Source: Perca fluviatilis (lineage: Eukaryota > Chordata > Actinopteri > Perciformes > Percidae). Taken from it: 64,000 nt of DNA. A model generated the notes under the pieces. That model ran no database searches, was not told the origin of the DNA, and saw only the letters and a list, made by a program, of their open reading frames with translations. Position 1 is the first letter of the stretch. Each line of letters begins with the position of its first letter. The stretch covers positions 13,372,073-13,436,072 of the forward strand of contig NC_053129.1 in the NCBI RefSeq assembly GCF_010015445.1. Reading direction: 5' to 3'. Made by a program: the position numbers and the translations under genes. Positions 23,908-36,276 of this stretch are shown one piece after another.

Positions 23908-24045
23908 GAGGTTGCACGCCTATGGAGCAACTAGGGGTTAAGTGTCTTGCTCAGCGACACATTGTGGGACAGTAGGAATCGAACCCAGGTCTCCCACACC
24001 AAAGGCATGCGTCATATCCACCGCGACCTTCACCAACCATTGTTG
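23908..24045 (-). mobile_element. SINE-like element with an intact B box
   Basis: On the minus strand the sequence GGTTCGATTCC (23985-23975) is a perfect RNA polymerase III B box inside a tRNA-like context ('gggagacctgggttcgattc'). The body that follows ('gctgagcaagacacttaacc') is characteristic of a common fish SINE-like repeat. No clear A box or tail is seen. Confidence 0.6.
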
Positions 24046-24566
24046 TATCAGCTGACTGCCTGCTGCCCACCGCGCAAGAGGAGCGAGATCCTGTGCTGTT
24101 GGCAGAAATGCCAGGCAATTTAATTACTCTGAGCAACATGCATGGAAATGATTTACAATATAAAACTTATCTCGCTTTTTTCCCTGATGGTCTGAAGTCG
24201 CTAAATTTGTTGATAGTTGCTTTTTAGAAAAAGTCGCTAAGAGCAGTGCTGGAAAAGGGGCTGTACTCACTGGTACTGAGTACTCATAGTATGACTGTGT
24301 CTAAATGGGTTCATGTTTTCATGTAAAAGGAGCTTTACACACAACCTTATCAGAGCTGAATATGTCATCACTGTAGTGTTATAACCTACATGTTATGTAG
24401 TCTAGAGTTGGGTGGTCATGTACATTTAAAGGGTTGTAAATTTACTTCTTCAAGTAAATTGTATCACAGCACAGTCAACTTCAATCAAATAAAACGTTCA
24501 CACAAAATACTGGCTAGTGAAAATGCTGCATGGCTAACATTGGAAAACTGTTTACACTGTGTAGAG

Positions 24567-25020
24567 CAGTGGTTCCCAACCTGGGGTCCGGGCACCCCTC
24601 AGGGGGGGGGCAAAGATCACAGCAAGTCTTTATCTGGTTTGAGGTAAAAAAAAAATAATTTGCACATGTTAAACAAATTATGATAATACACTAGAATATA
24701 TAATGTATACAAAAGTCTATATAAAAACTATATCTTTTTGTTCTCGCTTAAAATTTAGGCAGGCTACTTAGTGGGCCAAACCTCCGGGACCTCTTAACCT
24801 GGGACCCTTGCTGTCATCAGGTCAGCTGCTAGCTGCTATCTTCCTCATTTTTCCTGCCACCACGGCATCACTATTTTATAAATAAAACATGGCGGAGAAA
24901 TGTAAAAGTACTGATAACTCCTCTGTATCAAAAAAGAGGCTTCGGTTTCGGGGGGGGGGGCCTCAGCTTTTCTTAGACATGAGTAGGGGGGCGCCAAGGT
25001 AAAAAGGTTGGGAACCACTG
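24567..25020. mobile_element. Non-autonomous hAT element
   Basis: The termini CAGTGGTTCCCAACCTGGGG and …AAAAGGTTGGGAACCACTG form a clear inverted repeat. The exact 8-bp target duplication gtgtagag occurs at 24559-24566 and 25021-25028. The 454-bp interior is noncoding with G-runs near both ends. Confidence 0.93.
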
Positions 25021-25069
25021 GTGTAGAGTGTCCGTGCCCAGTGGAAATTCAATAGCTCTAGTTCAAGCA

Positions 25070-25071
25070 GA

Positions 25072-25102
<31 letters not shown>
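25070..25102. repeat. (AAT)n microsatellite
   Basis: About ten consecutive AAT/TAA units. Confidence 0.9.
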
Positions 25103-25108
<6 letters not shown>

Positions 25109-27550
25109 TTGATATTATTCATTAAGCATCTGTAGTGCCCTCTCTATGGAATCTGTATTAATGTATTATTTTTCGCTTTATATTTTCATGATTATTTTTA
25201 TTAACAACAATTTTCCGTATTACCTAGAACTTGGCTGAATTATTTGGCAACTACAATCAGTTCTCCTTAATCCACTATCTGTCAATTGATACATTCATTT
25301 CTGCAGCTAAATTTATAAAAAATTTCCATGCAGTCGAGATAACTGTACCGAAGATACTGAAACCTGCAGAAATCAATATTTTTGGATATTAACATTGAAT
25401 TAAGAACTAAAAAAAAACACATTGTGTAATGTGAAAGAGTGCTCATAGTGCTGAAATCACAGCTCTATGACTCTATGGGACTTCTTTCAATGCATTGTTT
25501 TGGTTTTAGTCAGCATGACTGGAAATCACTTACCAAATACAGGATGGTGGCAAGTCACAGTTTTCCTGCATGGGTGCCCTACTTCTTATTGCACACCACA
25601 ACCTCCTGATGAACCCATGTAGCACAAGTCTACCAAAAAGGGGGGGGGGGCATATCATTTAATTCACCTGCTTGCTAACTGCACTTTTTTTGTTCCAACT
25701 CAAGCACTGATGTACAGTATAGGCAGCTATAACGTTAGCTATACATCTTACATTAAGTACAGTTTTCTAAAATGTTCCCTATTCTCTGCAATGACAAAAC
25801 CTGAATTAAAAACTGTAACTTTACTGCAATGCTATGGCAAATAAATATCAAAATCCGTAAACATGCCCATATAGATCAATAAACACTATCTACCTTTAAT
25901 TATATTGTGTATGACTACTCTCAGGTAACGTTAACGTTACCAGTAAGAAAGCAAACAAAAACAAAGCTCACCTGGCTTAAATATAGCCTAATATATAATT
26001 ATTGCACTATACTGTGATAACGTTAACGTTATACACTTAACATACTAACACACTAACAGTACAGTACAGTAAATTTAGACATAACCTAGCTAAGTTAACA
26101 CATTTCACACCCACAACAGCTAGCGAACAGTAACTAGCTAGCTAGCTAACTTAGCTACCGTTAAATGTATTTTACCTCCAAAGTAACTTCGTACTGGCTA
26201 GCTAGCTATAGCTATCATTACCGTTCCTCAATGGGGAGTGCTGCTATCATTCGCAAAAGCTAGCTAGCTACCGGTAGTTCCATTACCGTATATTACTTCA
26301 CAAAACAAAAACATGCTAATGGCGTCCTTAGCAAGTGTTCATATACCTAGCTAACTCACTAACACCACACCACATCAACTAACAACACATAAGATATTAT
26401 TAACAGGGACTTATACCTGAAAAACGGAGTATTTTCTCTACTCATGTTTCTAATTGAAGGAAGCTGCCCAATGCAGCTCAAAACTTATGCGCTCTCCCTA
26501 CTGGAGACATTTGGTAACAACTCTTACTACGCTGCTAGCAGTAAAACGGTATGCATAACGGCGACTTAACAATGGTAATACATTATTTCCTCTGTCATAC
26601 TATAGGCAGCAGTATCCAGCAAAAAGTCTGATAAACCCACATGTAGGCCTACACTAAAGCTTCCCAGCATCAGCAGATAACAACAAGTGGATAGTAAAGA
26701 TAGTGGAGGTATGGGTTTGCTGAAGACCCAGACAATTCGGGGCAGATTACAACAGAACTAAAACTAGTGTAAATATTGGAGTTACATTCACACTGTCAGA
26801 AAAACAACTCCAAATGAATGCTAACTAGTTCTGTTCAAAATTATGCCTGTTTGGAAGGGCCAACTGCTTAGCCTGTAGTATTACTTCTTGTAGCTTTCTA
26901 CAAAAAACATTGTACCCAAAAATGTATTACCAAACCCCAAAGCACTTAATATGCAGCCATTAGCCTATAGCGTAGGCCTGACTTAGAAAATCATTGTAGC
27001 CTACTACTACATTTACCTACTGACTGAGAACATTGCAAAATTAGATTTTACTCACAAAATATTAAAAACATATAAAAATCCTAAAATAATTTAAAAGTAG
27101 CATAATCAGACATTTGCCATGCGCCACCCATCTGGCACGTTATAAGAGCCAATCAGCAGAAATCTGCGTTAATCAACCACCAGAACTGGACCGATAGCCT
27201 GCAGAGTCAGCCGAAAGAAAAGGTGGGAGGCAATGAAAATAAAGAGTTTTTGTTTAACTACATTTTAGTGATGTCTTTTTCGTCAATGATACATGTTCAT
27301 ATCGCCATAGTCAGCCTTTAATAATGGCAGCACTGTCTCGTCTCGTCATTATTATTGCTAACGAATTTAGCACTTCAGCAGAGGTGTTAGCCTATAGCAG
27401 GCACGGGCTTTACGATTATTGTTAAATTATGGATTTTATTATTTTATTTTATGGATTACCGACGGTAATGTTATTAGTGTTATAAATTAACAGTACACTT
27501 AAACAAACGGACCCAGTGAGTCTGATGAAGACTGCTTTGCCCAGTCAGCG
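25103..27550. other. Noncoding, with TAGC-rich and TAACGTTA-rich patches
   Basis: No gene. Between 25920 and 26280 the sequence is unusually rich in self-complementary words (gttaacgttaac, tagctagctagct), possibly part of a repeat. The rest is unremarkable. Confidence 0.4.
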
Positions 27551-27553
27551 AGA

Positions 27554-27778
27554 AGCAGTGGCAGCAAAAACTGTCACTGTCCTGTGACTCCCATGATTGT
27601 CTCGGGACAGTCAGACACTGTCCTGTACACTGTCCTGTGACTCCATGAAGGTCCCGGGACAGTCAGACACTGTCCTGTACACTGTCCTGTGACTCTATGG
27701 CCAATGTCCCGGGACAGTCATGGGAGTCACAGCACACTACTAACAGGACAGGACAGGACAGTTTTTGCTGCCACTGCT
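27554..27778. repeat. Inverted-repeat element enclosing a GGACAG-rich tandem repeat
   Basis: The 22-bp ends beginning AGCAGTGGCAGCAAAAACTG are perfect inverted copies of each other. Between them a unit of about 64 bp ('cactgtcctgtacactgtcc' then 'cgggacagtcaga') repeats roughly 2.5 times. 'gtcccgggacagtc' and 'gggagtcacag' create further internal complementarity. The whole block could fold into one long hairpin. No coding frame. Confidence 0.7.
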
Positions 27779-28059
27779 GCTGCAGTCAGCAGCTCCAAGA
27801 TAGTCTCGTGCCAAGACCTATCTGCACAGCGCTGCAGAGGAAGCTCCTAGATTAAGTTAGCCTAGGCTTATGTTCTTCTGTCTGTTTAGAAGTGGTGAAT
27901 TTACAGCTCACAGCAACTAAATGCGATTTAGTGTCTTTCTGGCTTTTGTTTGATATCTAGTGTCTGCAAAATTGATTAGCGAAAGTTCATTGGGTACCCA
28001 GGAAACCAAGTGTGAAGTAGATTGGATGAACAGTTCATGAGATATATTAAAGACAGATG

Positions 28060-28061
<2 letters not shown>

Positions 28062-28144
<83 letters not shown>
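28062..28144. repeat. Long pure (CA)n microsatellite
   Basis: About 41 uninterrupted CA units. Open frames here encode only Cys-Val repeats on the minus strand and are not proteins. Confidence 0.97.
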
Positions 28145-28146
<2 letters not shown>

Positions 28147-30915
28147 ATACAGAGGTTCCCACGATTTGTTTGAGATGTAGCTCCATATGTGTTTACCCAA
28201 CCATTAGCCATCTGGCTGTGTATCTGGTCAGCATGTTGTGATTAATATTATAACATAATTTGTTGACAGTCACATTCAGCATAGGTGCTACCAGAAAGGG
28301 GCAATTAAACAAGTTCTACAGTCTAGCTTAGTACAGACATTATTATTCCACCCCCATTCCATCATACTGTTCGATACCTTAAGTATGTGCTATGTCAACT
28401 ATGTCCTCCCCACTACATCAGAGTAAATGGGTTTTACTCTTGATCCCAAGCCGTACGGCACATTAAGACAGCAGCTGTTTTTCGTGATTGATGTCCATTC
28501 CTAATGAGCTTGAGATTGCTTACATCACAACCACAAAAGCCTCTTTTTGTTCCCTATGGAGATCATTCATCACCCATGATTTGTCACATCATCCTGACAT
28601 AATGGTTGAAGCCAAATAAAGGAGTGATTATTTGCATAGTGTGACTCACACAGTGAAGACTTAGCCTGAGTCCCCAATTAGTCACACAGTGGAGCCTTAG
28701 CCTGAATCCCCAGTGATGCATATGTCCAAAGCCTTCAACATAAGAGGTATGGATTTAAAATGCAACACAGCATCTGTAAATCCACTGGTGCTTTACATCA
28801 TGGTGCATTTTGTTTTCATTGATTTTATTATCATGTATTTAACCTTTTCTTGATCTAAATTGATTAAGCCTATGTTGGTAGCATTGAGTCATAGGTGGTG
28901 GTCACCGCTTGTGAGATGTGCAAAACAATAAGTGACAAAAAGAGCAACTTAATCAATAAAAAGGGAGGAGGCATGAATTTGAGCCAGGAATTGAGGTAGT
29001 GATTGGATGGATGAGATGACATAGGGTGTAGGAGAACAGAGAAGAGTCACAAATGGAAATTATGAATGTGGCTGATTGACCTTTTCATGTCACAAGCTGA
29101 AAGCAGAACATCTAATACACACATGTCAGCAATGTTTAGTATGTGTTCAAAAGTAAAGTCAAAATGTCAGTCAAAATGTCACAGTTCAAGAAAAATGTAA
29201 TGCCGGAAAGAAAAATATCTTCAAAATATTTCTCAGTTTTTGCGGCTAACTCTTTGAAGGGGCTGTTCTGGATATTCAAAACATTAATATAGCAGCAATA
29301 TCTAATAAATATTTGCTAAGTAAAAATATAGTGGAATAATGGCATCCTGAGCAGAGAATGAAGACACGTGCAGTCCGATTTTCTCTGTTCTGTGTTTTTA
29401 TAGCCGGTCCGGATGCATTTGCATGTGGCCATGAAAAACGTCGGAATTTCCCAGCCTGCTATTTTAAAATATATATATATAATATATATATATAGTATAT
29501 GAAATATAGCTGTGACAATACGACCGTACAGAAATGCTGATGGCTCGTCTAAAGGCACAGTTTCTAAATACGGGCTGTGTGCTTTTCTCTTTGGACTGAG
29601 CATTTTAAATTAGTACTTTCACAGTCTTTATATAGCACCTCAACCTGCATTGTAATAAATAAAAAAAATAAAAGATATGGAAATCACACTTTTTACAAGC
29701 GGGGACCTGTTAGGGACTGCAGCAGTGTCTGACTATCATTGTATTTGGTAGCCAAAGGTATTTTTAATGTATAAGGTTGTATGTGTACTATTTCTTTCAA
29801 CAAATTTCTGCGAGTTTCTTGTGAGTTCAGATCTGCTATGACAAAACCATTGAGTGAGATAAATCAAGCCTAGCATAAGTTCAGTCAGGAAGACTATCTT
29901 ATGTTACTCACTCATTCTCATTCACCTCACTCTCCCCCTCCTCCCACTTCCCATTATTGGCTGAATAGAACACGATGGGGTCTAATCGTCAAAAGACCTT
30001 TCTCAATTATCATTTCTGTTGTGTATGTCAATAAATAATTGTTCACTCAAAATGAAGTCTCTCTTGATTGAACTGTCTATGCAGTATATTTAACTACAAG
30101 GATATGAATCACATTCAGCATTTCCAATAAAGATTCTTCATTTTTTAGCATTCAAAGTCTGCTGCTCAAAGCATTATTTATGTACATAATCGTCATCTGC
30201 TAAAAGAAAGGAAATATGAGTAGAAATATGCACTGATGTCATTTTGTCTTTTATCGACAGAAAGTTATTGAATACAGTGTGAATGCAGAGCACTTGTGTC
30301 AAGGTCGCTCTGGGAGAGAAAAATCCATTAGGGACAAAAACCTGACATGCTTTGTCACAGATTAAATAGACTGTTTAAAAATGAATACGTCAGCACAATA
30401 TTGCATGTTGTGTCAATCAAATTTCCATAAGCTTATGTGAAAGAGAGATATTATGTAAAGCAGGTGGAACCAAGAACACATCAACCAATCTCTATAATGA
30501 AGTAGACATTATTATATTATTATTGCAGCAATTTTGTAGTAAATACTTTATTTTTAGAATCACATGCACTGTAAGCATTTTGTTGCACAGGGTGTCACAT
30601 ATTATTGGTTGCCTGCTTAAAATTGTAGATAAGATTCACTATAAATTTGTGGAACCCGGTAATCTAATCAGATCGTCTTCCCTTTCCTTTATACACATTA
30701 TCACTATATGGTTAAAACACTTAATAATCAAATTGTTCTGTGAATCTGTGAATACCAAATCCTTTAGTTTTTTTGTCCATTGAGGTTCCCTTATATTTAT
30801 CATGATATCGTGGAGAAAGCACTTTAATCACATGCACTCAACATCAGCCCTGGTCCACATACTAAAGAAATATTGTATAATCAGGCAAATATTTCCAATA
30901 ACTTAAATATCAGTT
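28145..30915. other. Noncoding upstream of opsin A
   Basis: AT-rich sequence with no supported gene. An (AT)n patch lies at 29468-29495. The unfound first exon of opsin A could in principle lie here, but no in-frame exon with a phase-1 donor was found. Confidence 0.4.
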
Positions 30916-30919
30916 TTTC

Positions 30920-32122
30920 ACCTTGACCAACTACCACTTTGCTCGTTTGAAAGCCATGATGTCTCTCTCTTTCTCATGGGTGGGCCAACTTCTCTGGGCG
31001 GGCAAAGCAGAGAAAGGGGAGGTAACCTTTCTCCTTATGACCTCATAAAGGACCGTTTGGTATTCATGGTATGGACCACCAGAGGAAAATAGGGGAGGGT
31101 CATGTGTTTTTATTCTTTGGAGGGTCATCCAATTTTTTTTTGGTCTACGGGGGAGGGTCTCCCAACTTTTGAATTCATGAGAAGAGCAACATTTTAAAGT
31201 GGCTTGTTTGGTGCATATTTATCCATGTAGGTCCATGTAGCTCTCTCAGTCTCGGCCCCTATCGCTAGCAGATGGGTCCCTCCCTATTTAGTCAGCCAGA
31301 CCTGTAGCTTAGAGACCGTGGGATTTCCCAAACTGAATAAATCCCACTCGCACATATAAACACAAAACTGCTTTGCTAGCTTAATCGTGTTGTAACTGTT
31401 GTCTGCTGAGAAAAATAATTGTATTCATTAGCATGATTGCCGTACTGTTTAGTTCAACAACATCTGACTGAGGAAGTCTAGTGACAAGTCCATAGCAACC
31501 AGTGTTAAATTACCCAGTGTGCTTTGCTGAATGGTCTCAATGTTTTATTGTTTTATTTCATGTGAATACTAGTTTACTAGATGAGTAACTTAGTATTTGA
31601 AGTAACGCAGGAAGTGTGCATTTAGTGTCCATGCTTGTTGTGTTTCCACAACAATGTTAGTGAGTAAATCTACTGAAATGGCCACCACACCATAACAGAG
31701 TGTGATGCGTCAGATGAGAATGCAGCCGTTAAGCTATCGATTAATGGCTGTATAAAAACAATGGAAATCTGTACAGCTTTGCCAAGCGCAAATCAGTACA
31801 ATAAATCGTTGTGGAGGGTCACCCTTTTTCTCCCAATTGTGTTGGAGGGTCATCCAAAATGTGTTGCTGATAAAGGAAGGGTCAGGTCTATTGTGATTAA
31901 AGGTCCCAAAACTCCCCCGGTGGCCTCTTAAATAAATAACCAACAGTCCCTAAGGAGCAAGATTCCAGATCTTCTGAGCTTTCATTTTCTCAAAGGCAGA
32001 GCAGGATACCCAGGGCTCTGTTTACACCTCTCACCATTTCTAGCCACTGGGGGACCATAGGCAGGCTAAGGGAACTCATATTAATGTTAAAAAAACTCAT
32101 AAAGTGAAATGCCATGGGACCT
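30920..32122 (-). mobile_element. TTAA-target element copy interrupted by another transposon
   Basis: The two flanks (30920-31050 and 31952-32122) match the element at 44648-46137 in reverse, including the end 'catgggacctttaa' at about 32110-32121. They are separated by about 900 bp of unrelated sequence that splits the family consensus around 'cctcataaggag'. The 46-bp satellite is absent. Confidence 0.75.
31051..31951. mobile_element. DNA element inserted into the TTAA-target element
   Basis: The insert has weakly inverted ends ('ggaccgtttggtattc' and 'aataaccaacagtccc') with 'ggaccacc' and 'ggtggcc' just inside, and 'ggagggtca' motifs repeated through it. Short flanking similarity ('ataaagga', 'ctaaggag') may be the target duplication. 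No transposase seen. Confidence 0.5.
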
Positions 32123-33520
32123 TTAACTTGAGGATTAGCTAAACCTATAAGGTGGTTTTATTTAACAGAAGTGTATTGATTGTATTATTTGGGATCTGTT
32201 TTCTATATGATTGTTTTCTGTTGTCTTTTACTCAACACAAAGCTATAAGGGGAGTCTTCACTTAATTAGACATTTTGGGAAATAGGCTTATTCATGTTCT
32301 TGCCGAGAGTTAAATGAGAAGATTGATACCACTCTTCAGTATATATCGAGAGTGGTATCGATCTTCCCATCTACCACTCAGCACAAAAGCAAATTAACAT
32401 ACTTTTCTAAATGTCTACTTATAAACTGTTCCTTTAATTGTGTTGTTATAATATCAGAATGTATACAATAGCCTAATCAAGTGCAGAGATACAGATCTAA
32501 GTGATCAGCAAGATTATACAGATGCTATATAACATAGCCTATTTATATATAAAAATAAAATATATATATATATATATTTCTTTTTAGCATTAGTAGCTGT
32601 ATAATGTGTTAGTTGTGTCATGTCTTATCATCTCACAAACAGCCAGTCTCCATACACAATCTTGGGCTCTACTCCGTGACTATATATTGTTTGCCTTTGT
32701 TTTGTTTTGTCTTTTTAATGTTTTTAACCTATGTTATATTAGGTGTATTTTATCTAGTTCTTTAATCTAGTTCAATTCACTCTATTTTACTGCTATTACT
32801 GTTATTGCAGCTTTTAAATCTATTTTATTAAATTCTTATCATTTTATTGTCTCATGTGCATTGTTAAATAGTTTTTGTCTTTCCTGTTGTGTACGACCAG
32901 CACTTGTTATTCCTGGATCGTCAGTCATCTGTGAAGCACTTTGAAACTGCATTAACCTAACCCTGATTGATTGGTTGGATTTAATCGAGCATAGCGTAGG
33001 AACCAACAGTAAGCCTGAGGGAGAAAGAACCCAGAGCGACAGATGTCAAAAAAATGTCTTCATTATAATGTGGGGAGGGAGGGGACACCACAACACAACA
33101 CAAATATAAAAGACAGCAAAAGCGGTTGTTACCTGTCTGTAAATGGAATGTAAGCACATCATGATCACTGGAGAATTCTACTGCATGCTCTTATGATTGT
33201 TGTGAAAGGGTGATAAAGCAGCGTCAGATTTTGATGTCAAGTCAATGTATTCTTTAAGAACCACTATGAATCTCCATGGATGCTGTTGTCGCCGACACAG
33301 GCTGCTACTGGACGAAACGTGTGATCATCCACTCGCTCAGCTGCTTGCATGCTACATGTATAAATCACTGCTGAAGGGGATTGATCAGATTACTGAGGCA
33401 CATCAGTTCACTATCAATGGGTGAGATCAAGCTAGTCTCTCTACAGGGATAGGTTATTTATTAAAAATGTTGTCTTGAAATCCCTCTTTTTTTGCTCCTC
33501 CATCCTATTCTGTCCTGCAG
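32123..33520. other. Noncoding directly upstream of opsin A exon 2
   Basis: It holds a fish-type repeat at 32250-32430 ('ttgggaaataggcttattca' and 'gtggtatcgatcttccc') and AT-rich sequence. A 51-codon frame starting at 33266 runs to a possible donor at 33421. Its phase (2) does not fit the opsin exon acceptor and its residues do not resemble opsin helix 1. The true first exon of opsin A was not found. Confidence 0.45.
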
Positions 33521-33814
33521 CTATCCTGTCTATCTTTGGGAATGCGGCAGTCCTGGTCAGCGCAGGTCGTCGTCACGCCCAGCTCAAAGCTCCCGAGCTG
33601 CTGACAGTGAACTTGGCCATAACAGACATCGGCATGGTCCTCTGCATGTATCCTCTGTCCATTTCTTCAGCTTTTAACCATGCCTGGATTGGAGGCGACA
33701 CATCTTGCCTCTACTACGGCCTGATGGGCATGATCTTCAGCATAACCAGTATCTTGACTCTGGCTGTGATGGGGATGATCAGATACCTGGTAACAGGAAG
33801 TCCACCCAAGAGAG
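33521..33814 (+). CDS. Opsin A, exon 2 (Opn5-group non-visual opsin)
   Basis: This exon of a seven-transmembrane opsin covers most of helix 1 to the start of intracellular loop 2. The acceptor is 'tcctgcag' and the donor GT is at 33815 (gtagtg, a weak match to consensus). Both junctions are phase 1. Residues AILSIFGNAAVLV give the helix-1 G-N pair, LTVNLAITDIG gives the helix-2 N-L-A-x-x-D motif, and GGDTSCLYYG supplies the helix-3 disulfide cysteine. Tyrosine occupies the usual vertebrate counterion position three residues after that cysteine, as in Opn5. The (E/D)RY motif reads IRY at 33778-33786, so the acidic residue is isoleucine. Length (294 nt) and phases equal exon 2 of opsin B. The subgroup (Opn6, Opn8 or Opn9 type) cannot be fixed without a tree. 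Confidence 0.92.
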
Positions 33815-35950
33815 GTAGTGTAGTCTCAGAAAGGATTTTATAAGCGATCAGTGCAGTTTTTAATGGATACCAGTTGGCATAAATAAATCAATGTTTAAGC
33901 AGTCAATCCTATTAAAGGCCACTGAGATTTACCTTCTGATGTGACATCAAATGGTAAAGAAAGCCTTTTAATCTTTTAACCACATCTTAAAACCTTTCAG
34001 ATTATCATCAAGCATAAACCTTACTGGTGTATTGAAAGGAATTATTGATGAGACTGAACACACACAAGAAACAAAGTCAAAAGTAATATTGACCTGCTAT
34101 GGTTTGACTTACTCCCAGTCAAATCTTTGCTAAGCTCGATGAACAAGCTTTTTGGGGTGATTGAAGCCACTCACTGAGAACTTCATTCTTGTCAGGTAGT
34201 TGGTTTTAAAAGGATCCCAAGCAAGCAGTACGTGCAGTATAGTTTGCTGAATAATAGATACAGCTAATGCCTTAACTGAAATTTACACTGATGTCCAGGC
34301 ATAGGAACCCATGAGACCTCTGAGCCTCAGTATAAGGTTAATTAAGCAGCATCCACACAAACCATGAATAATGTAGCAGTCCACATTGCTGTATTAGTCT
34401 GGGTGTTGCCACAAGCACAGCAAAAAAATTGTGAAAGGATAACAGAATAAACTAAGGGGGTTTATTCCTGCAATTAGCCAACCAAAAAACATATAAAATG
34501 CTGGGAATTCCTGCAATTTTAGCCATAATTCTCAAACTTGCAGATGATAGATCATGTTAAAGATGCTAAATGAAGTTAAATGAAGCTAAACATTGATTTG
34601 ATAGCATGTCATATCTGTCACACACGGAAGGAGCAGGAGTCAGACTGGAGTTAGTGCAGTGAGCTTTATTCACAATGATCCAACAGAGAGTAGTGTGAAC
34701 AGGCAGAATACCGGCAGGAGACGAGGTAATGCTCAGAGCAGCAGCAGACAACAGGATGCAAACAACAGGTAAGTAAGTACCGGGACTAAACTAGACATAC
34801 AAGAGCAAGTCAGAGTGTCGTGAACAAAACGCAAGACTCAACAAAGAGTGAGTGTGCCTGTGCTGCTTAAGAAGGTGGTCACTGATGAGATGCAGGTGGT
34901 GAACTGATGATGAGGCGTAATGCAGTGCAGGTGCGTGTAATCAGTAGTGAACTGCTGAGAGGAGTGAGTGCTGGGGACAGTGAATGGGAAACACAAACAG
35001 AAAGTCCATGAAAACCTTGAAAGTCCATGAAAACCAACTGAAAAGTCCATGTAAACCTGACAATATCATCCAAGTAATTAAGCGGGTAAAAAATCTGCAG
35101 ACCCAAATAGGTGACAAGGTGCTCTACTGACAAATTGTTGCATACGGTGACAGTGATTGGCAGGTTTGATCACTCCAAATAAGCATGGAATATAGCCATA
35201 GTGTATCACAATACTGATATCAAAGCAACTCCACAGGGGGTTTGAGATCCAAATGTCGCTGTTGCTGCAGATAGGTTCCCTTTTGAGCTTTCAGGCGTTA
35301 GAGATCTAAAAACAATATCATGAAATGATTCATGAAATACAAAATCACACTTACATAAGAGCGTGTCATGATAATTGACACAACATGGAAAAAGGCAGAA
35401 GAACTGTCAAAAGTGCCAGTTTGCATTTTGGGTGCATGGGAATGGCAGCTGGACTGCTGGAGATGAAGTCTTAGTTATAAGTGTAAATCATGTAAAATGC
35501 TAATGCCAACACACTTAGCCATAATCATTCCCTAACCATGACCAAGAACACTAGTCACCTAACCCTAACTATACCTTAACTATCATTTATTTGGAATAAA
35601 TACAATCTTTCTACAACCTTAACAACACCACATTCGCGATGTAAGGATATCGTACAATCGTATTGTCACTCAAAAAGCAAAACTTTTCCCGTCAAATCTA
35701 ACAGTGAATTTCTTGATGTGTCTCTGACTGGACTATGATGGTTACACACCGCTGACACTTCAGGCTCCTCATTACATGCTGTGCCACTGAAGGGGGTGAA
35801 GTTACTGCCTAATTGATGCTTATGCTTTATGGTGTAAAAGCCATGCTGTAGACGAATAGATGGCAAGGACTGTAGTACAGTATCTATACTAACCCAATAG
35901 TGTTACGTAATCAACATACCAAACTGAATTTAAAATCTGCTTGTGCACAG
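33815..35950 (+). other. Opsin A intron 2
   Basis: A GT-AG intron of 2136 bp, phase 1. It contains the LTR-like element at 34616-35062 and otherwise plain AT-rich sequence. Confidence 0.85.
34616..35062 (-). mobile_element. Putative solo LTR
   Basis: The 447-bp block starts TGTCACACACGG and ends AAACCTGACA, giving the TG...CA ends of an LTR. It is flanked by the 5-bp duplication atatc (34611-34615 and 35063-35067), the size expected for Ty3/gypsy-type or Bel/Pao integrases. On the minus strand an AATAAA signal ('gtgaataaagctcactgc') lies near the end, as in an R-U5 region. No internal retroelement genes remain, so it is best read as a solo LTR left by recombination. A non-autonomous element of another class remains possible. 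Confidence 0.65.
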
Positions 35951-36276
35951 GTGTCAAGTTCCAGAGGAGAAGCATCAGCATTGTGATCAGTGCGATCTGG
36001 CTGTATGCCACCCTGTGGGCCTTGTTACCTCTGATGGGCTGGGGCAGCTATGGGCCGGAACCGTTTGGACTCGCCTGCTCGATAGACTGGACCGGCTATG
36101 GGGAGTCCCTGAACCACTCCACCTTCATCATGGCTCTGTCTGTACTCTGCACATTCCTGCCCTGTCTGGTCATCCTCTTCAGCTATTTTGGTATTGCCTG
36201 GAAGCTGCACAGGGCCTACCAATCCATGCAGAGCAATGATGTTCAAAATGGCAATGTTGAGAAGAAAATCACTCTT
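35951..36276 (+). CDS. Opsin A, exon 3
   Basis: It covers the end of intracellular loop 2, helix 4, extracellular loop 2, helix 5 and most of loop 3. The acceptor is 'ttgtgcacag' (phase 1) and the donor is gtaagt at 36277 (phase 0). WGSYGPEPFGLACSIDW is diagnostic: YxPE places a glutamate at the rhodopsin Glu181 position, the counterion of invertebrate-like and Opn5-type opsins, and the following cysteine pairs with the helix-3 cysteine. Helix 5 ends YFGIAWKL. The length (326 nt) equals exon 3 of opsin B, although loop 2 is two residues longer here and loop 3 two shorter. Confidence 0.93.

Noticed and set aside
33266..33420. Candidate first exon of opsin A
   Set aside because: It ends in phase 2 where phase 1 is required, would leave only a 100-bp intron, and its residues do not resemble opsin N-termini or helix 1.
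35943..36246. Other-frame and antisense open frames over opsin exons (also at 33492-33677, 40168-40365, 57352-57576, 58716-59043)
   Set aside because: They are shadows of the opsin coding frame; the true frame carries all conserved motifs and splice phases.
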